Shown: positions 27,501 to 41,200 of the stretch, in pieces
Layout: the number at the start of each line of letters is the position of its first letter
How positions within the stretch are numbered: position 1 is the stretch's first letter
NCBI GenBank assembly: GCA_013398955.1
Contig: VWPU01018926.1
Location: 1-64,000 of the forward strand
DNA from: Callaeas wilsoni
Lineage: Eukaryota; Chordata; Aves; Passeriformes; Callaeidae
Direction of reading: 5' to 3'
DNA: 64,000 nucleotides
The notes under the pieces: model-generated
Database searches by the model: none
Told to the model about the DNA's origin: nothing
The model's input: only the letters and a program-made list of their open reading frames with translations
Made by a program: the position numbers and the translations under genes

Positions 27501-30500
27501 AATAAAGAGTTAAATTCCAAGGATATAAAATACGCAAGATGTACTCTTTGTGATGGCTATCACAAAAAATGCTGACCAGCAAAAAAGAATGTTGTAGCAA
27601 CATAATGATTCCTGCTTGATAAAGATGCTACTATAGATAACGATGCTGCCAGATAAATGTCATTAGAGTATGAGACATTTATCAAAAACAAGTATCAGGC
27701 CTCAGCTGATGTGCATATTGATCCAAAAAATTATTTCGTTAGGACAGTGGAAGGTGCTTATTTTTGCATCAAGGTTAAGCACGTTAGGATGGTGATTCCT
27801 TAAGCACTTTAAGAGGATATTTAGGAGAGGTACTTTCTCTTTTTGCCTTCATGATTAAAGAGGCTAAAATTCTTGGCTAAAGTCATGTGGTTGCCAGACC
27901 CAGGGATGCCCACTGGTTTCTCTGGGCAGTGCAGCCTGGTGTTGCCAATACCTACATGATGGGAGAATTTCCATAGGTGTGTAGTCTCTGAATCATGCTT
28001 AAAGTGCAGTGTACATATAGCAAAAGACTTGCCTATCATAAAAGTATGGGTCTTCCATAAGAAATTACATCCTCTGCTGGCAGCCAAACTGGGAAGAAAA
28101 TGAGGTGGTGGTGCAGGATTGGCAGTTTTCATGAAAGTCAAAGGTCTGATTAAAAGCTGGAAGCTTGTGGTTTATAAACCACTGTGACAATATTTCATCA
28201 TTAATAAGCATTACAAAGTACAGTTTGAAGTAACAGTGATATTCTTAGTTGAAAATAAATTATTGGATTAATCCTGGTAATTTCATAATGTGATCAATTT
28301 GATTCAAGGGGGAAAGAGCTTTCGTCATAATGTGACTTAAACACCTTTAACAACATATCTCTTTTACAGAAAATACATTTTTAGGGAAAGACTGTCTTAG
28401 CAAAACAGCTTTGTTTCCTATTAGTTTACTTAAGTGTTTTCAGAGATATCCTTCCTGCAGTTCAAGGTTAAAAAAAAAAAAAAAAATAAAAGAATGTTAA
28501 GAGTTTCACAGGCCATTATGTAAGGATACTGTCTGTACAAATTACTTCACAGGATCCAGTTTGCAGCATCATTTCTCTCTGTTTCAAAAGGATTATAATT
28601 GACAAGTACAGCGTATGTTTGATTTCCATGAGGTTTTGTAGGACAATATTGCCATATAAAATTAAGTTTTGAAGTTCATTTTTAAAATTTCTTTATCTCT
28701 TTTTAAACAGAAGTCAGAAATTACTACTTTAATTGTTTTGGCTTATACAAAACAGGAAAAAGGTAAAATAGTTTAGCACCAAGTTTAGCTATTTTAATCT
28801 TTGGTGTGGTTTATGGAGGATGGAGGTGTTTGGTTTTGATTTTTTTGTTTGTGTTTTGTTCAGGAATTTTTGTGTGTTTTCTTTTTGGTGTTTGGTTTTG
28901 TGCTGGTTTTGTTTGTGGTTCGTTTTTCTTTTTCAAATAGTGGAATTGTAGACTTACAAAACATTTCTGTTTTTCCTTGGAGGATGTATTTAATTTAGAC
29001 AAAATACCTTTTTGGAAGTAACCATGCTTCTCCCCTATTTCAATCTGTGATGTAAAATGTAAGTAGATAATTGGATCTTTGGGAGACATTTCATAAGAGT
29101 TAATATCTCATAAGGTGATATGTGATGGATATGTTTAGAAAATTACAGACGCCACACTAATTGTGTAAACCTCTCAGTGCTATACATTTGAGGTGTTAAT
29201 ACTTCCTGTTAAAAGAGAAAAATCAAGATACTGCCCACATTGCCTACAACTTGAAATATCGGGACGTGAGTAGCATCTGTGCAGTGAACATAGCTGCAGG
29301 ATGTCATGGCCTGTAGTCAGAAGGAAACCTAGAGAAGAGAAGTCTTGTGATTCATTCCAATTATAGCCAAGTTTGCTCTTGATTTAATTTCTGCTAGTAG
29401 CTAACCCCAGAGACAGGTATCATTTGCCAAGAATTCCCTCCTCCTGGGTGCATAAAACAGAATACTTGGAACCCATCAAACTTTGTGTGGTTGCATTAGA
29501 GAAGGGTAGAGAGTGAGTCTTCAAAAAGACATTGCATCCAGGGAATTGCCAGTTATACTGACTGCCCAGCACTGGGCATTTCACATAGAATATTGCCAGG
29601 TGCCACAGAGCAGAAGCACAGCCTAAAACATGTATTGTGCTTTTACCTCCCACGCTTTTACCTCCATATTATGGAAAGCATGATACAGGTTTTTACAGCA
29701 AAGTCCTAGTCTAGAATGTTGGAAATCACATTTCACTGACTTCTGTGCATACCAAAAATACAAACAAACAAACAAGCCATCCCGTGCTTACTGATATTAT
29801 GCAGATTTTTAGATTTTGCTATTAAAAAAAAATATAGTTCTAGGCTGGACAAATTCAGTTTTCTGTCAACATTTTATCACTCCAAACAACAAATCTCTGT
29901 CAGATATTCTTCTCAAATGCATGCCTTGAAATTCAGGGCCCTTGAAGAGTACTCACCGAGGACGGAGTGATGCTTGATTTTTCATCCACTGCCTTCCTTC
30001 CCAAGGTAGAGGAGACAGGTTTGGCTTTAGCAAGCAGAGGAAAAAATATCAATTATAAAAGCAGTACATGGAAGATTTCAAGAGTAGTGAATCAATATCC
30101 TGATATTTCCTAAGATTTTGTTATGTTTGGGCAATGATTTTTGTTGCAAATTTGGCTGTATTTTATTAGTATTCAAAGGGCCTTATAAAACATTTCTAAA
30201 TGTAAAATTTTAGACCTTAATATAATATGTGGATATGAGCTTGGACTACTTGTCTTTCCCTCTGTAGTACCAAAACTGGGAGTCTATTTGGCAGTGATAA
30301 CTGCTTTACTAAGTTGACTTTAAATAGTATTGCTATTTCTTCATTTGCTGTAGAAATGTTATCTTCCCAAATAGCACCTGAAATAGTTCTAAAACAGCAG
30401 ATATCATTTAGTTTAAAAGCCAAAGTATCTGATGCTCCTGTAGTTAAGGAGGCTGTGAGTAGTGCATGATAAGTGGAACTTAAATTCTTTGACATTTAAG

Positions 30501-31728
30501 ATTTAAAAAATGGAAATATCATTATCAGTGTTGTGCTCTTTCAGTAAACAGGACACATTGCAATTTAGTGTCTAAACTTTTTCCTATGATCAGTTTAGAC
30601 AGGCTGGTAAATTTTTTTGGTTGCTGTTACACAGTGCCCTACCCTTCTTTCGGGAAAACTTGCAAACCTCCCCCTCTCTTGATGATTGGTGCCTTGTATG
30701 GGAAGCTGGGTAGGTCCTCAGCAGAGTTAGTGCTGTTGAAAGAGGAAAAGCTTTTCCTTCTGCAGAGCCTAAAGGATTTGGTCCCACAGAATATGGGAAG
30801 CTGCCTTGCAGCATGTTGATGAGCTCGTAAGAAAAGAGCTTTCCCTAAGCCTCATAAGAAAAATCAGGTACATTGTGAATTTTCTTGATTTGAGATTTGG
30901 CTCAGACAAGTGACACTAAGTTGCTTTCTTTTGTCTTGTCTGCTTGTTTTCTTTGCTCCTCAAGATTGCCTGGCAGAACATCCCTCACCAAGGCACTCCT
31001 TGCAACTCCTGCCTGTTTTCCTAAACCCCATGCCTTGCTTTTACTCCTCTTTCTTGTGCCTCCAAAATCTTCATTCATCATATTCACATTGCTCTGTCAC
31101 TGTCTAGTGCATAATCTCAGTGGGTACTTTGGCAGAGCTGCTGCAATATTGACTGCTGTTCTCCTGCAGAGGAAGATACAAAAAATGTAAAGTCATTAAG
31201 TTATGCAAGCAAGACTTTGAATAAATGAATGTATGCAAAGTGGGTTGAATGACTGTTGATTTAGTGTTACGATGTGGATTTTTTGTGGTCAAGGTCTTGA
31301 CTTTCTTTTATTGATCATTCACTTTTGGGACAAGGGTAGTCACCGAACAAAGAATATATTTGAACAACCTTTGTGTGTGATTAATGTGTGTTTGGAATAA
31401 TTTGCAATGAAGTGCTTCAATATGTATCCATACCAAGTATTATTTTTAGAATCTGTGTTAAAATGGCCTTAAGCTTGCTGATATATAAATTGTAAGGAAA
31501 TAGTGAAAAAGAAGACAAAACAGAATGAAAATTAGCTGATCTTGAGTAAGTACTATATAATATGCAGTTAAGTGTGCTAAATATTGTTTTCAGAATCATC
31601 ATGGTAATCTAAATGATATAGATGTTAGAATTACAATATACATAACATCATGGTCAGCTCAGCTTCCCCCCATACTCTTACCTATTGAAAGAATTAGTGT
31701 GATATAAATCAACAATCAGGATGGCTTG
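24555..31728. other. Unique AT-rich non-coding stretch
   Basis: Seven kilobases with no supportable gene or mobile element. Low-complexity items are a pyrimidine tract at about 26159-26185, a short aagtaatt tandem near 27278-27300, 17 A at 28470-28486, and a GT-rich patch at 28806-28938 that is listed separately. Frames near 30.2-31.2 kb occur on both strands and lack domain signatures. Confidence 0.55.
28806..28938. repeat. GT-rich low-complexity patch
   Basis: The plus strand here is almost only T and G, with recurring units such as ggtgtttggttttg and gttttgtttgtggttc. This gives the 92-codon minus-strand frame at 28811-29089 its biased, Lys/Gln/Thr/Pro-rich composition. It is not a regular microsatellite. 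A similar patch precedes the LTR at 47.4 kb. Confidence 0.7.
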
Positions 31729-31798
31729 TAGGAGTTGGACTCGATGATCCCTGTGGGGGTCCCTTCAAACTCAGCTCATTCTGTGATTCTATGATTCT
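31729..31798 (+). mobile_element. CR1 LINE, extreme 3' end only
   Basis: About 70 bp remain: ggagttggactcgatgatcc, a 'gggggtcccttcaaactcag' block, and the tail attctgtgattctatgattc. The strong 5' truncation is typical of CR1. The gttggactc.atgatcc string links it to the fragment at 4.8 kb. Confidence 0.82.
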
Positions 31799-33961
31799 GG
31801 GAAAAGTAAAGGACTTCTGAGTATAAAAGTGGAAAGCATAGAAAGGAATCTGGAATACTGAATATTTGCATCATGCCTCAAACCTTAGGAAAAGTTTTTC
31901 CTTAAACAGGGGAAAGCCTTGGTGGAGGCAAAAGTTTTGAGCTTTAGACAGAAACAGAAGCGAGACTTCTCATTCCATTTTTGAAGTTAGGTTCAAATTT
32001 CGGTAATTCTTATAAGAACATGTTTACACATTTTTTATTGGGAAAATGTGTTTTTAGAGAGACTCCCATCTGCTGTAAGACTTTTTTACACCTGTTACCT
32101 TTGCATGGAAGTGATCAATAACTTTATTACTGAGTTTACTTTTAAGAGCACCACTGACAAAACTACTTGTAAAAACTTTCTTCCTCATAAGATATTAAAA
32201 TATTATTGAGCATGATCAACTGGCATCCTATATTTTAGCAGTTCATTTAATGTTTATATGCAAGAATATATATAATGTGCATCTAAAGCACTCAGGAGTC
32301 TCATTTATTGAGAGCATTTGTTTCCAGACAGGAAAAAGTACAATGCTTTTCCTAATGGGGAAAAATCTTTCTGTTCTCTTAATTTATTGTCTTGAAAAGG
32401 TCTGGCAAAATTTTCTGTTCTTCTGCAGAAGAACATTTCAGCTATGAGTGTCTTCCCTTTCCTCCCATACAAGCTGAAGAGAGGTACAACAGTACATAAT
32501 TCTGTTGTGATTTGCTACCTGGTGAGCTACTTCTAACACTCCTTCCTGTTTCTCTTCTGTGTCTGCATTTTTTTCACCCTCATATGAAGTAAGTCAGAAG
32601 AAAAACCATTCTTGCTGCCAGATACTTCTTGTGGACGATACTGCATACTCCTTTTTGTGTTCTTATTCTCTGTAATTTTTCTGACTGTCCAGACAGTTCT
32701 TCGAAGCAGCTAACTTAACATATGTCTTGCTGTTATGGATTGATTACTTTTTAAAAAATTTGTTTGTTTATCTTTTCCATCAGCACTGTCTCCAAAATTC
32801 TTGTGATAAAAATGGTGGCGTTCTGCTTGTGGCAGAAAGTGAAGTGTTGTGCTGGGCTGGTGAAGGGTATTTCTTCAGTCCATTGTCAATGCTTTTTCTC
32901 TTCCGCCCTGTAGTAGTTGTCTCGTGCTTGAGAGTTACTTTCGGCATTGCCACTGCATTCCCTGTGACACAGGGAGAATGAGGTTTGAAGTGCTGCTGTT
33001 GTCATCATCCATACATGTTTCATGGGGCATGGCAAGGTGGGCTGTCCTGGACAATCCCATGTCACTAGGCTGAGTGTGGTTTAGACTATCCATGGGAGAA
33101 ACACTAGGCCTTGTGCGGAATCTGCTTCCTGAAAAGCATGTAAATAAAACTCATAAATCCACAATCTGAAATACTTGAAGCAAGCTTCCCTCACATGCCC
33201 CCAGGCTTAAGAAAGAGCATTATAAGAAATCCTCAGATCCTAAGAAATCCCTCTAGATATACTGCATCCTTTTGTCTTCTTTGTCTTTTGGAAAGCAATA
33301 CATTTTCACCTTCTGTTTCCTTTTCTTTTGTTACCTTTTTTTTCTTTTTCCTTGGTAATTCAAGAGCTTGAATCAAATGCATGAAATTAGAAAACTCTGG
33401 TTTTCTGTTGTTGCTTTTTTAGTACTGCTCTGTGACCATGAGGTATGGCATTCATTTTGTATTTGCTTTAAGATGTAGCTAGTCCTAAACGACTGCATTC
33501 TAGATTCAGCTTATTTGGCATATAAAGTACTTCCATTGGAGTATTGGAATGACGAGATAATCAAAGGTGTCAAAGGTGGCAGAGAGCCATCAGTAGCAAT
33601 CATTAGCTTTGTGTGGTGATGAAATTCTTATATGCTGAGAAGAGTTGAAACAGCTGCCTTCTTTCCATACCTTGTCTCAACTAAAACACAGGAGCTGGAA
33701 TGAGAGAGCTAGTTCCAGAAACTCTCCAGTTCGAAAGCATGGACTGTTCAATTTTCAGTTTTAAGAAAAAATTACTAGAGAGGACAAAGGTTGGACTACT
33801 TGTCTGCTACCTGAAGGTATGAATATAATTCAAAAAAGAGAGGCGTATGTTCAGGATAAATACTAGGAAAAATATTCGCCCTTGTGGAAAGCTGCAAGTC
33901 CATAGTTTCGGTTTCTTGTACGGCAGAGGTTATAGCTCAGAGAAGGAATAGGGTCATGTTG
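31799..33961. other. Unique non-coding stretch
   Basis: No gene or mobile element is recognised. A T/C-rich tract spans roughly 33305-33355. The 84-codon frame at 32727-32981 shows no protein family resemblance. Confidence 0.55.
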
Positions 33962-34362
33962 TCACAGAATCATTACATGGTTTGGGTTGAGAGGAACCTT
34001 AAACATCATCCAGTTCCAATTCCCTGCCAGGGGCAGGGACACCTTGCTCAGAGCTTCATCCAACTTGGCCTTGAACACTTCCAGGGAAGAGGCACCCACA
34101 GCTTCTCCGGGCAACCAGTTCCAGTGCTTCACCACCCTCACAGTAAAGAATTTCTTCCAAATATCTAATCTAAACCTGCCCTCTTTCCTTTTAAAACTGT
34201 TTCCTTTTTTCAATCACTACAGACTCTGCTGAAAGGCCTACCTCCCACTTTATTATAAGCCTCTTTTCAATAATGAATGGCTGCTGTAAGGTTCTCCTAG
34301 AGCCTTCTCCTCTCCAGGCTGAACCACACCAATTCTCTCAGCACTTCTTCATAGGGAAGTTG
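33962..34362 (-). mobile_element. CR1 LINE 3' fragment, minus strand
   Basis: Reverse CR1 landmarks appear in order: 'tcacagaatcattacatggt' (decayed tail), 'tttgggttgagaggaacctt', 'caggggcagggacacctt', 'gcttcaccaccctcacagta', and further on 'cctctccaggctgaaccaca' and ctctcagcacttcttcat. The middle part around 34200-34290 is more diverged. The open frames on both strands within it are derived from the repeat. Confidence 0.9.
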
Positions 34363-36242
34363 TTCATTATCACAGTATTTGACAAATTTTGGATGCTAAT
34401 GATCTTGGAAAATGCTTTTTTTCCTCAAATAGTGAATGAAATAGGCTGATCAACTAAGTTTAATTTCCTTTTTACAATTATTATAGCAAGAAAATCCACA
34501 ATCACACACAATTTAAATATACATTCATTTAAATTAAAGCATTTTAGATATACTTTAAAAATAAAAATACATTTGCCAAGCAGTAAATTCAAGTAATATC
34601 AATGGGAGATCTTATTTTAGAAAACTAATTATCTAGAGTACCTGTTTGTAAAGAACTGCAGAGCTGATTTTACTTTTTTATTTATATTGTTAAAAGAAAA
34701 ACCTGGAAGGAGAAAAAAAAGGCTTAATAGTACACTCTGAATGCTTTTTTTTTTTAAAGTGTATAAGCCCATGACTTTTAATTTATTCATGATATTAAGC
34801 GTAGTAGCTATGGCCACGATCAGAATGAAATCTGATTATGTGAAAACAGGGTCTAAACATTCTGCTCTAAGTCATACTAAAATCCCTTCACTTAGCAAGC
34901 CATCCTTGTGGTATTATTGAATGTTGCCATGGAGGTTGGTAGTTGAAGAAGCAGACAAAGTAATGTAAGAAAAGAATAGACAGCCAAATGAAGCCTGAAC
35001 ATTAAGTGAAGCCTGTTGCACACTGGATGGTGGCCATGCTGGGCTTCCCAATAGAGTCCTGCTGTACCAGCATTTATGTAGCTGAGAAATTCTCCCTGTG
35101 GTCAAAACAGGAGAAAAAAGGTGTGTTTGAGTTTTTCTTTTTCTCCCTGAGCAGTCTTTTACCGTAGGTACTCTGACTTTCAAAATATTTTTTCTCAAAG
35201 TTATTCAAACTCTGTGGAAGTAATTGAAAAGAGGGCATCTGTTTCTTGGCAGACTGACATGGTTGGTTGAAATACTGCAAATTTACTGCATAACTGAAGT
35301 AGAACTGGGGAGGGAATCCCTGCCAAATTGTAATCAGGCTGGGGCCATAAAGTGCTTTGAAACAATTTCCCTCCTTTTTCTACTTCTCTTTTTTTCAGTG
35401 AAGCTTTTATGAATTAATGGTGCATGTGTGATTCTTTTATCTATTTTATTCTTTTAGTACTGCATATGCATACTGCAAATGTCAGCTTACATGGCAAGGC
35501 CAGGGGAACAGTATGCTTTAGTTCACTGTTTTGTGCCGCAATATCCTGCCGAAAGGGCGGCAAAAGAATCTGCATCTGTCCAATTTGTTTATGTTCTTAT
35601 ATTCTGTAAATATATGCCAGGTGAAAAGCTGAAATTGTGGTTCTCATTCAAAATAACTGCCTTTGAGAGACAGTTTTATTTTGTGTTGAAATGTGCATCC
35701 TACAACAGATAGTCTTTTTGTGGAAGGTTCAAAATTACACGGTGATATTTAAAGCAATAGAGTATATGAAATTGAAAGAATGTTACTCAACACTCTTTTT
35801 TTTTCTTCCTCCTCCCCCTTTGAAATGAATTCATGTGTGTGCGCCCTTCTGTACACATATCTGGTTCAGGATTGAGCTTGTGAATTCAAAATTTGGATTT
35901 AAAATTCTATTCTTCTGCCTTCAGCAGTGCTGTTGTAAATCTGCAGCTTCTTCATTAGGCTTGACAATTTTAAATCAACAGCATCTGTCAGAGTACTGCT
36001 TTTTTTATATTATCAGTCAGAAATTGATGCAAAGTAACCATATCAGTTAGGGTCCTTACTGAGTCACCTACATAGAGTTTAAAAAATATTGCTAGCAAAA
36101 TCTTCCATTTATTACTTTATTTAGATAATAGCTGTGTTTTCTCTTCTCCATCCTCCTGGAACATCTACATCACTCTTTCTTCCTTATGTCGTCATAGAGA
36201 TAAGTTTCTTCATCTGATTTGAGCCTCTCAACTGAAAGAAAA

Positions 36243-36283
36243 TTCAAAATTCATTCAAAATTCATTCAAAATTCATTCAAAAA
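36243..36283. repeat. 11-bp tandem repeat, about 3.6 copies
   Basis: The unit ttcattcaaaa repeats exactly at 36250-36260, 36261-36271 and 36272-36282, preceded by a partial copy (ttcaaaa, 36243-36249). It is a minisatellite-like array suitable for length polymorphism. No regulatory meaning is evident. Confidence 0.9.
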
Positions 36284-38176
36284 TGAACTGGAGGTAAACT
36301 TCCAGTATATCCACTGGCATTTTAATGTTGTGGGAATGAGATGCCTTTGTAACACTGTCCATCTAATCCAGTTACCATTTGGCACAGTGGTAGACAGCCT
36401 AAAAATTGCTTTTGTAATAAAGGAAACCTGATTGCTGTGTAATTTTTTATTTTGCTTTTAAAATTTCCTTTGATGCTAATTTCTGTTCTTGCTAAATTTC
36501 CTGGGAGAGAATTTGGCCGTGTCTTGCACGTTTGTGTAGTATCCAAGTGAGGGGCAGTTTAAGGAATCCAGTTTGGCTACTCTTGTGATAGGAACAATTT
36601 TGTCCAGCATTTGTAGCTACATCTCTCCTCACACTGGTGCAGAAATTTACATAAAGCAAATTATTCTTAAGATATGCTAAAAATCTGATGATACTTGCTT
36701 TTTGTTTGTTAGGATTCTGTGCCAGACTTTAAGGTGTATTTTTGTTTTGCAGAAAAGAGACTTGTGCTAATTCACATATAATTGTGGGTTCATCATTTAC
36801 CTCAGTGGATGCAATACATATGACCAATCTTCTGAAGTTCCAGGTTTTTTTTTGCTTTGTGTGTGGCCTGTCCATATGTGTCCATGTGTCGTGTCACCCC
36901 CCACCAGTTTTCACCTGAGATTTATTGTCTTGGGGGCACTGGGTTTTCAGTGCCTTATTTTGAACTTAGGGCAGGAATATTCAAGACCATTTTTCATCAT
37001 TTGTGTTTCAAAGTGTAGATTTAAGCATTCTTCCTTTTATATTATTTTTACACCTACCTGGAACTATTGCAGAAGAGCTGTGGTAAAGTTTATTCTGCAT
37101 GTGAACAGTAAAAACCAGTGCCTCAGGTAAGTGCTGTTTTCACTGCAGCTAAAGAAAATTATTACTTTATCTGCCTGAAGTGTCATAACCTCCTGTTGTT
37201 TAGAGGTGATTCTCACCATGGCCTTGTAGATGTAAAAGCTTAACCAGCGCTCAAGTAATTCTCTCGATGTCAACATACTTCAGCTTGTCAGCTGCCTGCC
37301 TCACTGTGCTTTGAGTTACAGCATTGTAATCATTACTGCGTTAAATCAATGCTCTGAGCCACCCTTGCAAATGGAGGTTGATAGGTACCTGCTCTGTTGT
37401 GAGTGAGAACGTGTGCCTTCAGCACATCAGGCAGCAAGAGAGCAGGGAAATTAAAACTGGGAGGGGGAAAGATGAAGTAAGTGGAAATGCAAAAGGAAAA
37501 CAGAAGAGAAGGTTGTTCAGCCTTCAGCAGTGATTAGTGATTTATTTTTTTAATTTGTAAAAAAAATTAAATTGCAAGAGTATGTGTGCTGCGGACCTGC
37601 AGTTCAAATTGCTTTCTCAGAGTCTTAAAGTCAGCATTATTAAGAAAGCAACTCTGTGTGTAACATTATCATGTGCTCACATTTTTATTTTTACCTGTAA
37701 TTTCATAAGATTTTTATTCCGTAGCAGAACCGGTGTAGGATGTTATGCACTGAGCAGAGGATTTCTAATCTCATGGAATAAATTCATAGTCAGTTTTTAA
37801 AAAAGCTGAAATACAAATTTATTCAAATTAGCTTAGTGAAGCAAATTTTAGGGGCTTGCTGGAAAGAGAACATCATGTACATCAGAGAAGCAAATTATGT
37901 ATCTGATTATTTGAGAATTTGCATAGAAATAGGAAATTATGCAGAAATCAAAACTTAATGTTCATTGGAGTTTGGACAAGGGCAGTAAAGAGACTTGGAG
38001 TTACACAAAGTAGAAAATGAAGGCAAAATCTCTGACATACTCTACTTCAATCGAGATTATGTCCAAAGAAAGATTTTTTTTTTCTTTCCCTCTCTCCTTT
38101 TGCATATGCCTCTGAAAGAGATCATTGCTATCCATTGTATGTGAGACACTGCCCTTTAAATATGTTTGATAATATA

Positions 38177-38216
38177 GGGTATATTGAGATCCATAACACT
38201 GGATCTCAATATACCC
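38177..38216. repeat. Perfect 16-bp inverted repeat with 8-nt loop
   Basis: The arm gggtatattgagatcc at 38177-38192 is followed by the loop ataacact and then the exact reverse complement ggatctcaatataccc at 38201-38216. Pairing ends abruptly at both sides. Such a clean hairpin is unusual in aged neutral DNA. Confidence 0.9.
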
Positions 38217-41200
38217 AGTTAGTTTTTTAATGCAGTTTTTCCTTCCTGAAATATTTGGTTATGCTTGCACCAATAAGCAACGCTCAAGTGGATTCTAACA
38301 TAAGTAGGACATCATGTCTGTTTTTCTTGAACCACAGCTCATGGATAAAATTTATGCTAAGGGTGATAAAGTTGTTAGCCTATAAAAAGTGTCTGTAGTT
38401 ATATAAGACATGGATGTCATGTATTCTCTTACCTACTTGTAGTCAGAAAATAAGAGAGTAGTGCCAAAGTAATTTTAAAGCCACCCACCAGCAAAGAACC
38501 ATCATACTACTGCACATAATACCAGTGAAATGTTTTGGAAAAAGAATACTAAAGTCAAACCAGGAATTATTTTCTACCCTTGCTTATGCCATTCCGAATG
38601 AAATGAATGGCATGGTACTTGCCTTTGAGTTTCACAGGAGAAAAATTAAACACACTCTGCATTTTAATCAGGCCGAAATTTATTTCTTTGGATAAGTACA
38701 AAATGTATTAATATTTCTCTTTTTTTAGAAATCACTTTATGTCTTGTCACTGGATGTGACTTTACTTAAAGATGTCAGATGATATTACAGATGTTAGATG
38801 AGCTTATGCATAAAGAGAGCCGATGTAGAAGAAGGTGCAAAAGTGAACGGAGAGGCATTAATTGCTAAAGTTAAAATGTTGAGGAGAATTCTGTGGAAAT
38901 GTTTATATGAAGGGTAAATGCACATGGACCTTTGAATAAGGTAAACAAAATCTTTGCATTAGAGAGAGGCATAATGAAGTAACGAGGCATTTAGAAAAGC
39001 AGTGCATGTTCTGAATACTTCAGAACTATTCTGAAATAAATGTAGGAGGATTACAAAGGTAAACATCACATCTGAAGAAAAAGAAAGATATGATAGGCAG
39101 GTCTATGTTTAAGCTATCTTGTTGAAATGAAGAGGGAATGACATTATAGTGATGCTGTGAAGCAGATCTAAAAGGCAGCCATGAATCTCCACACTGCAGG
39201 GACCTGGGACACTGTAGATCTACTGTTGTGGTGAAAATACAAATAGGCTTGGTCATCCCCACTGGTGAAAACCTTAAAAGGAAATTTTACCTGAAAGCCT
39301 TTGAGGATCTTTCTTGTCTCTGTGAAGCATCTAACAAATGACTAATTAAAACAAATCAAATTAACCCTTTGTATTAAGGATAACTTTAAAATGTTTGTGT
39401 AATCCTGGGAGAGAAAGAAATTTTATCAGATTTGAGGGCGAGGCACGATTCACAAACTGAGAACTGGGGCAAGAGAGATAGTAAAAGGGCATTGTGCAAC
39501 TCATTAGGGACTATTAGCCTACAAGGTGATAATGGACTTCTTCATGAAGCAAATTGTTGACACTGATGCAGCTAAATTATGAAAAAGTGAAAATACGACT
39601 GCTGTTCACAAACACAGCTTTGTAGCCAACAGATCATGGGACAGCCATGGAATAAGGAATTTCCAATTAAAGATCAAAAGCAGAAAGGATTGCATTTATA
39701 CCAAGAGGAGGAGGAAGGGGAAATAAAACAAAGGAACGAACAAAACCCAAACAAGGCCTATAAATACAATGAAGTAATAATAAAGAAACTTTTCTAAAAA
39801 TAGGAAATTATTTCTTGTAAAGAGTAAAATAAATAATCGGTGAATTTCATTTCATCCCAGCTATAGGACAGAAGTATAATTTTGTGGTAATTAAAACCCA
39901 AAAAAGCAAAAAATATTTCTTTCCCGGCCAAGCTTCTTTCCTTGTAAGGTATGTACTAGGTACCTTGGAAAATGGATTTTTGTGCAAATTACATGACTCA
40001 TCTATATCCCCAGGGAGTGAAAGAGGGTGGAGAAAGAAAATGATTTCTTTTTATCAGTCTTAGTGATAGAGGAAAGGGAAATACTGCATTGTACTAAGCA
40101 AGCTAGAAAAGTGATCCATGTAGCTGGCTGAAACAGCATTACTGTACACTGCATTTCACCAGATCTGCCTTGCAGCTGTGGGCAAGTGCTAAATTTCAAA
40201 AAGGTTAAATCAAAGCACTAGACTTGCCAGTTGTTAATTATTTCCATTTAAAAGACACTTAGAGATTAAATATTACTTGAAGATGAATGCATGAAAACTA
40301 GCATGCTTTTAGTAAATATAAATTGGGTTCTCACTGCATAGTGAAATGAAATGGTGTCTGTCTACCCAATATACCACAGCTCAACATTTCCCTAAGAAAA
40401 TATTCAGCATAGTGAACATTTTGGAATCGAAATAGGTCTCAAAGCTTTTGTGAAACTGTATCTTATTCATTATTGGAGGTGCAGAGACAAATCCCCATTC
40501 TTCAGCGATTTTCTCCAAACCAGTGTCTGTAGATCCTTTGCACTGAAATGTTACAAGATCATCTTCTATGGCTTCTGTTCCTTCTCTGATTTGTCTTTCA
40601 ATCTCTGGTTGACAATCTATGAATTGATTTCAGATGCTGCATTTCACAACAGCATCCTGCTTCAGCTCTGTCCTCAGTAGGGAGGCACTTTTCTGTGCCC
40701 CTGTCAGCTCTGGTGGAAATCTTGCCTTTTTTATTGACTTAATCAGTCCTGCTCTCTGCCTGGTCTCATTAGCAAGTTCAAAATGACTGGCTGCTGTCAC
40801 TAGTAATTTCATTACTTCCCTCTGTCTTGTGACAATCTGTTGACCACACTAAGCACAAGTCAGCTCACGGCAGTAATAAGTGCTGCACTACTCCAGTAAA
40901 TGGTTTATTTGGCATATGGTTTCCAACCGGACATGACAAACTTCCCAGGTGGACTCCTTTACACTTCTGCAATCTCTGGACTGATTGATTTTCACCAAAA
41001 ATTTAGTGCTTAGTAAGCACTTCCTTTAAATTCTTGAAGTACAATTTCAGATAGAGAAGGATATGGATTTCTGTCTAGTAATGCTTTTATCTTCATATCT
41101 TGTGAAGAAATTGAGACTATAAGCATTGAAATCCTAGACTTCATTAATATTTTCCTGATCTTTGCCAATACATATTAGTTATATTAGCTATAAATATAAT

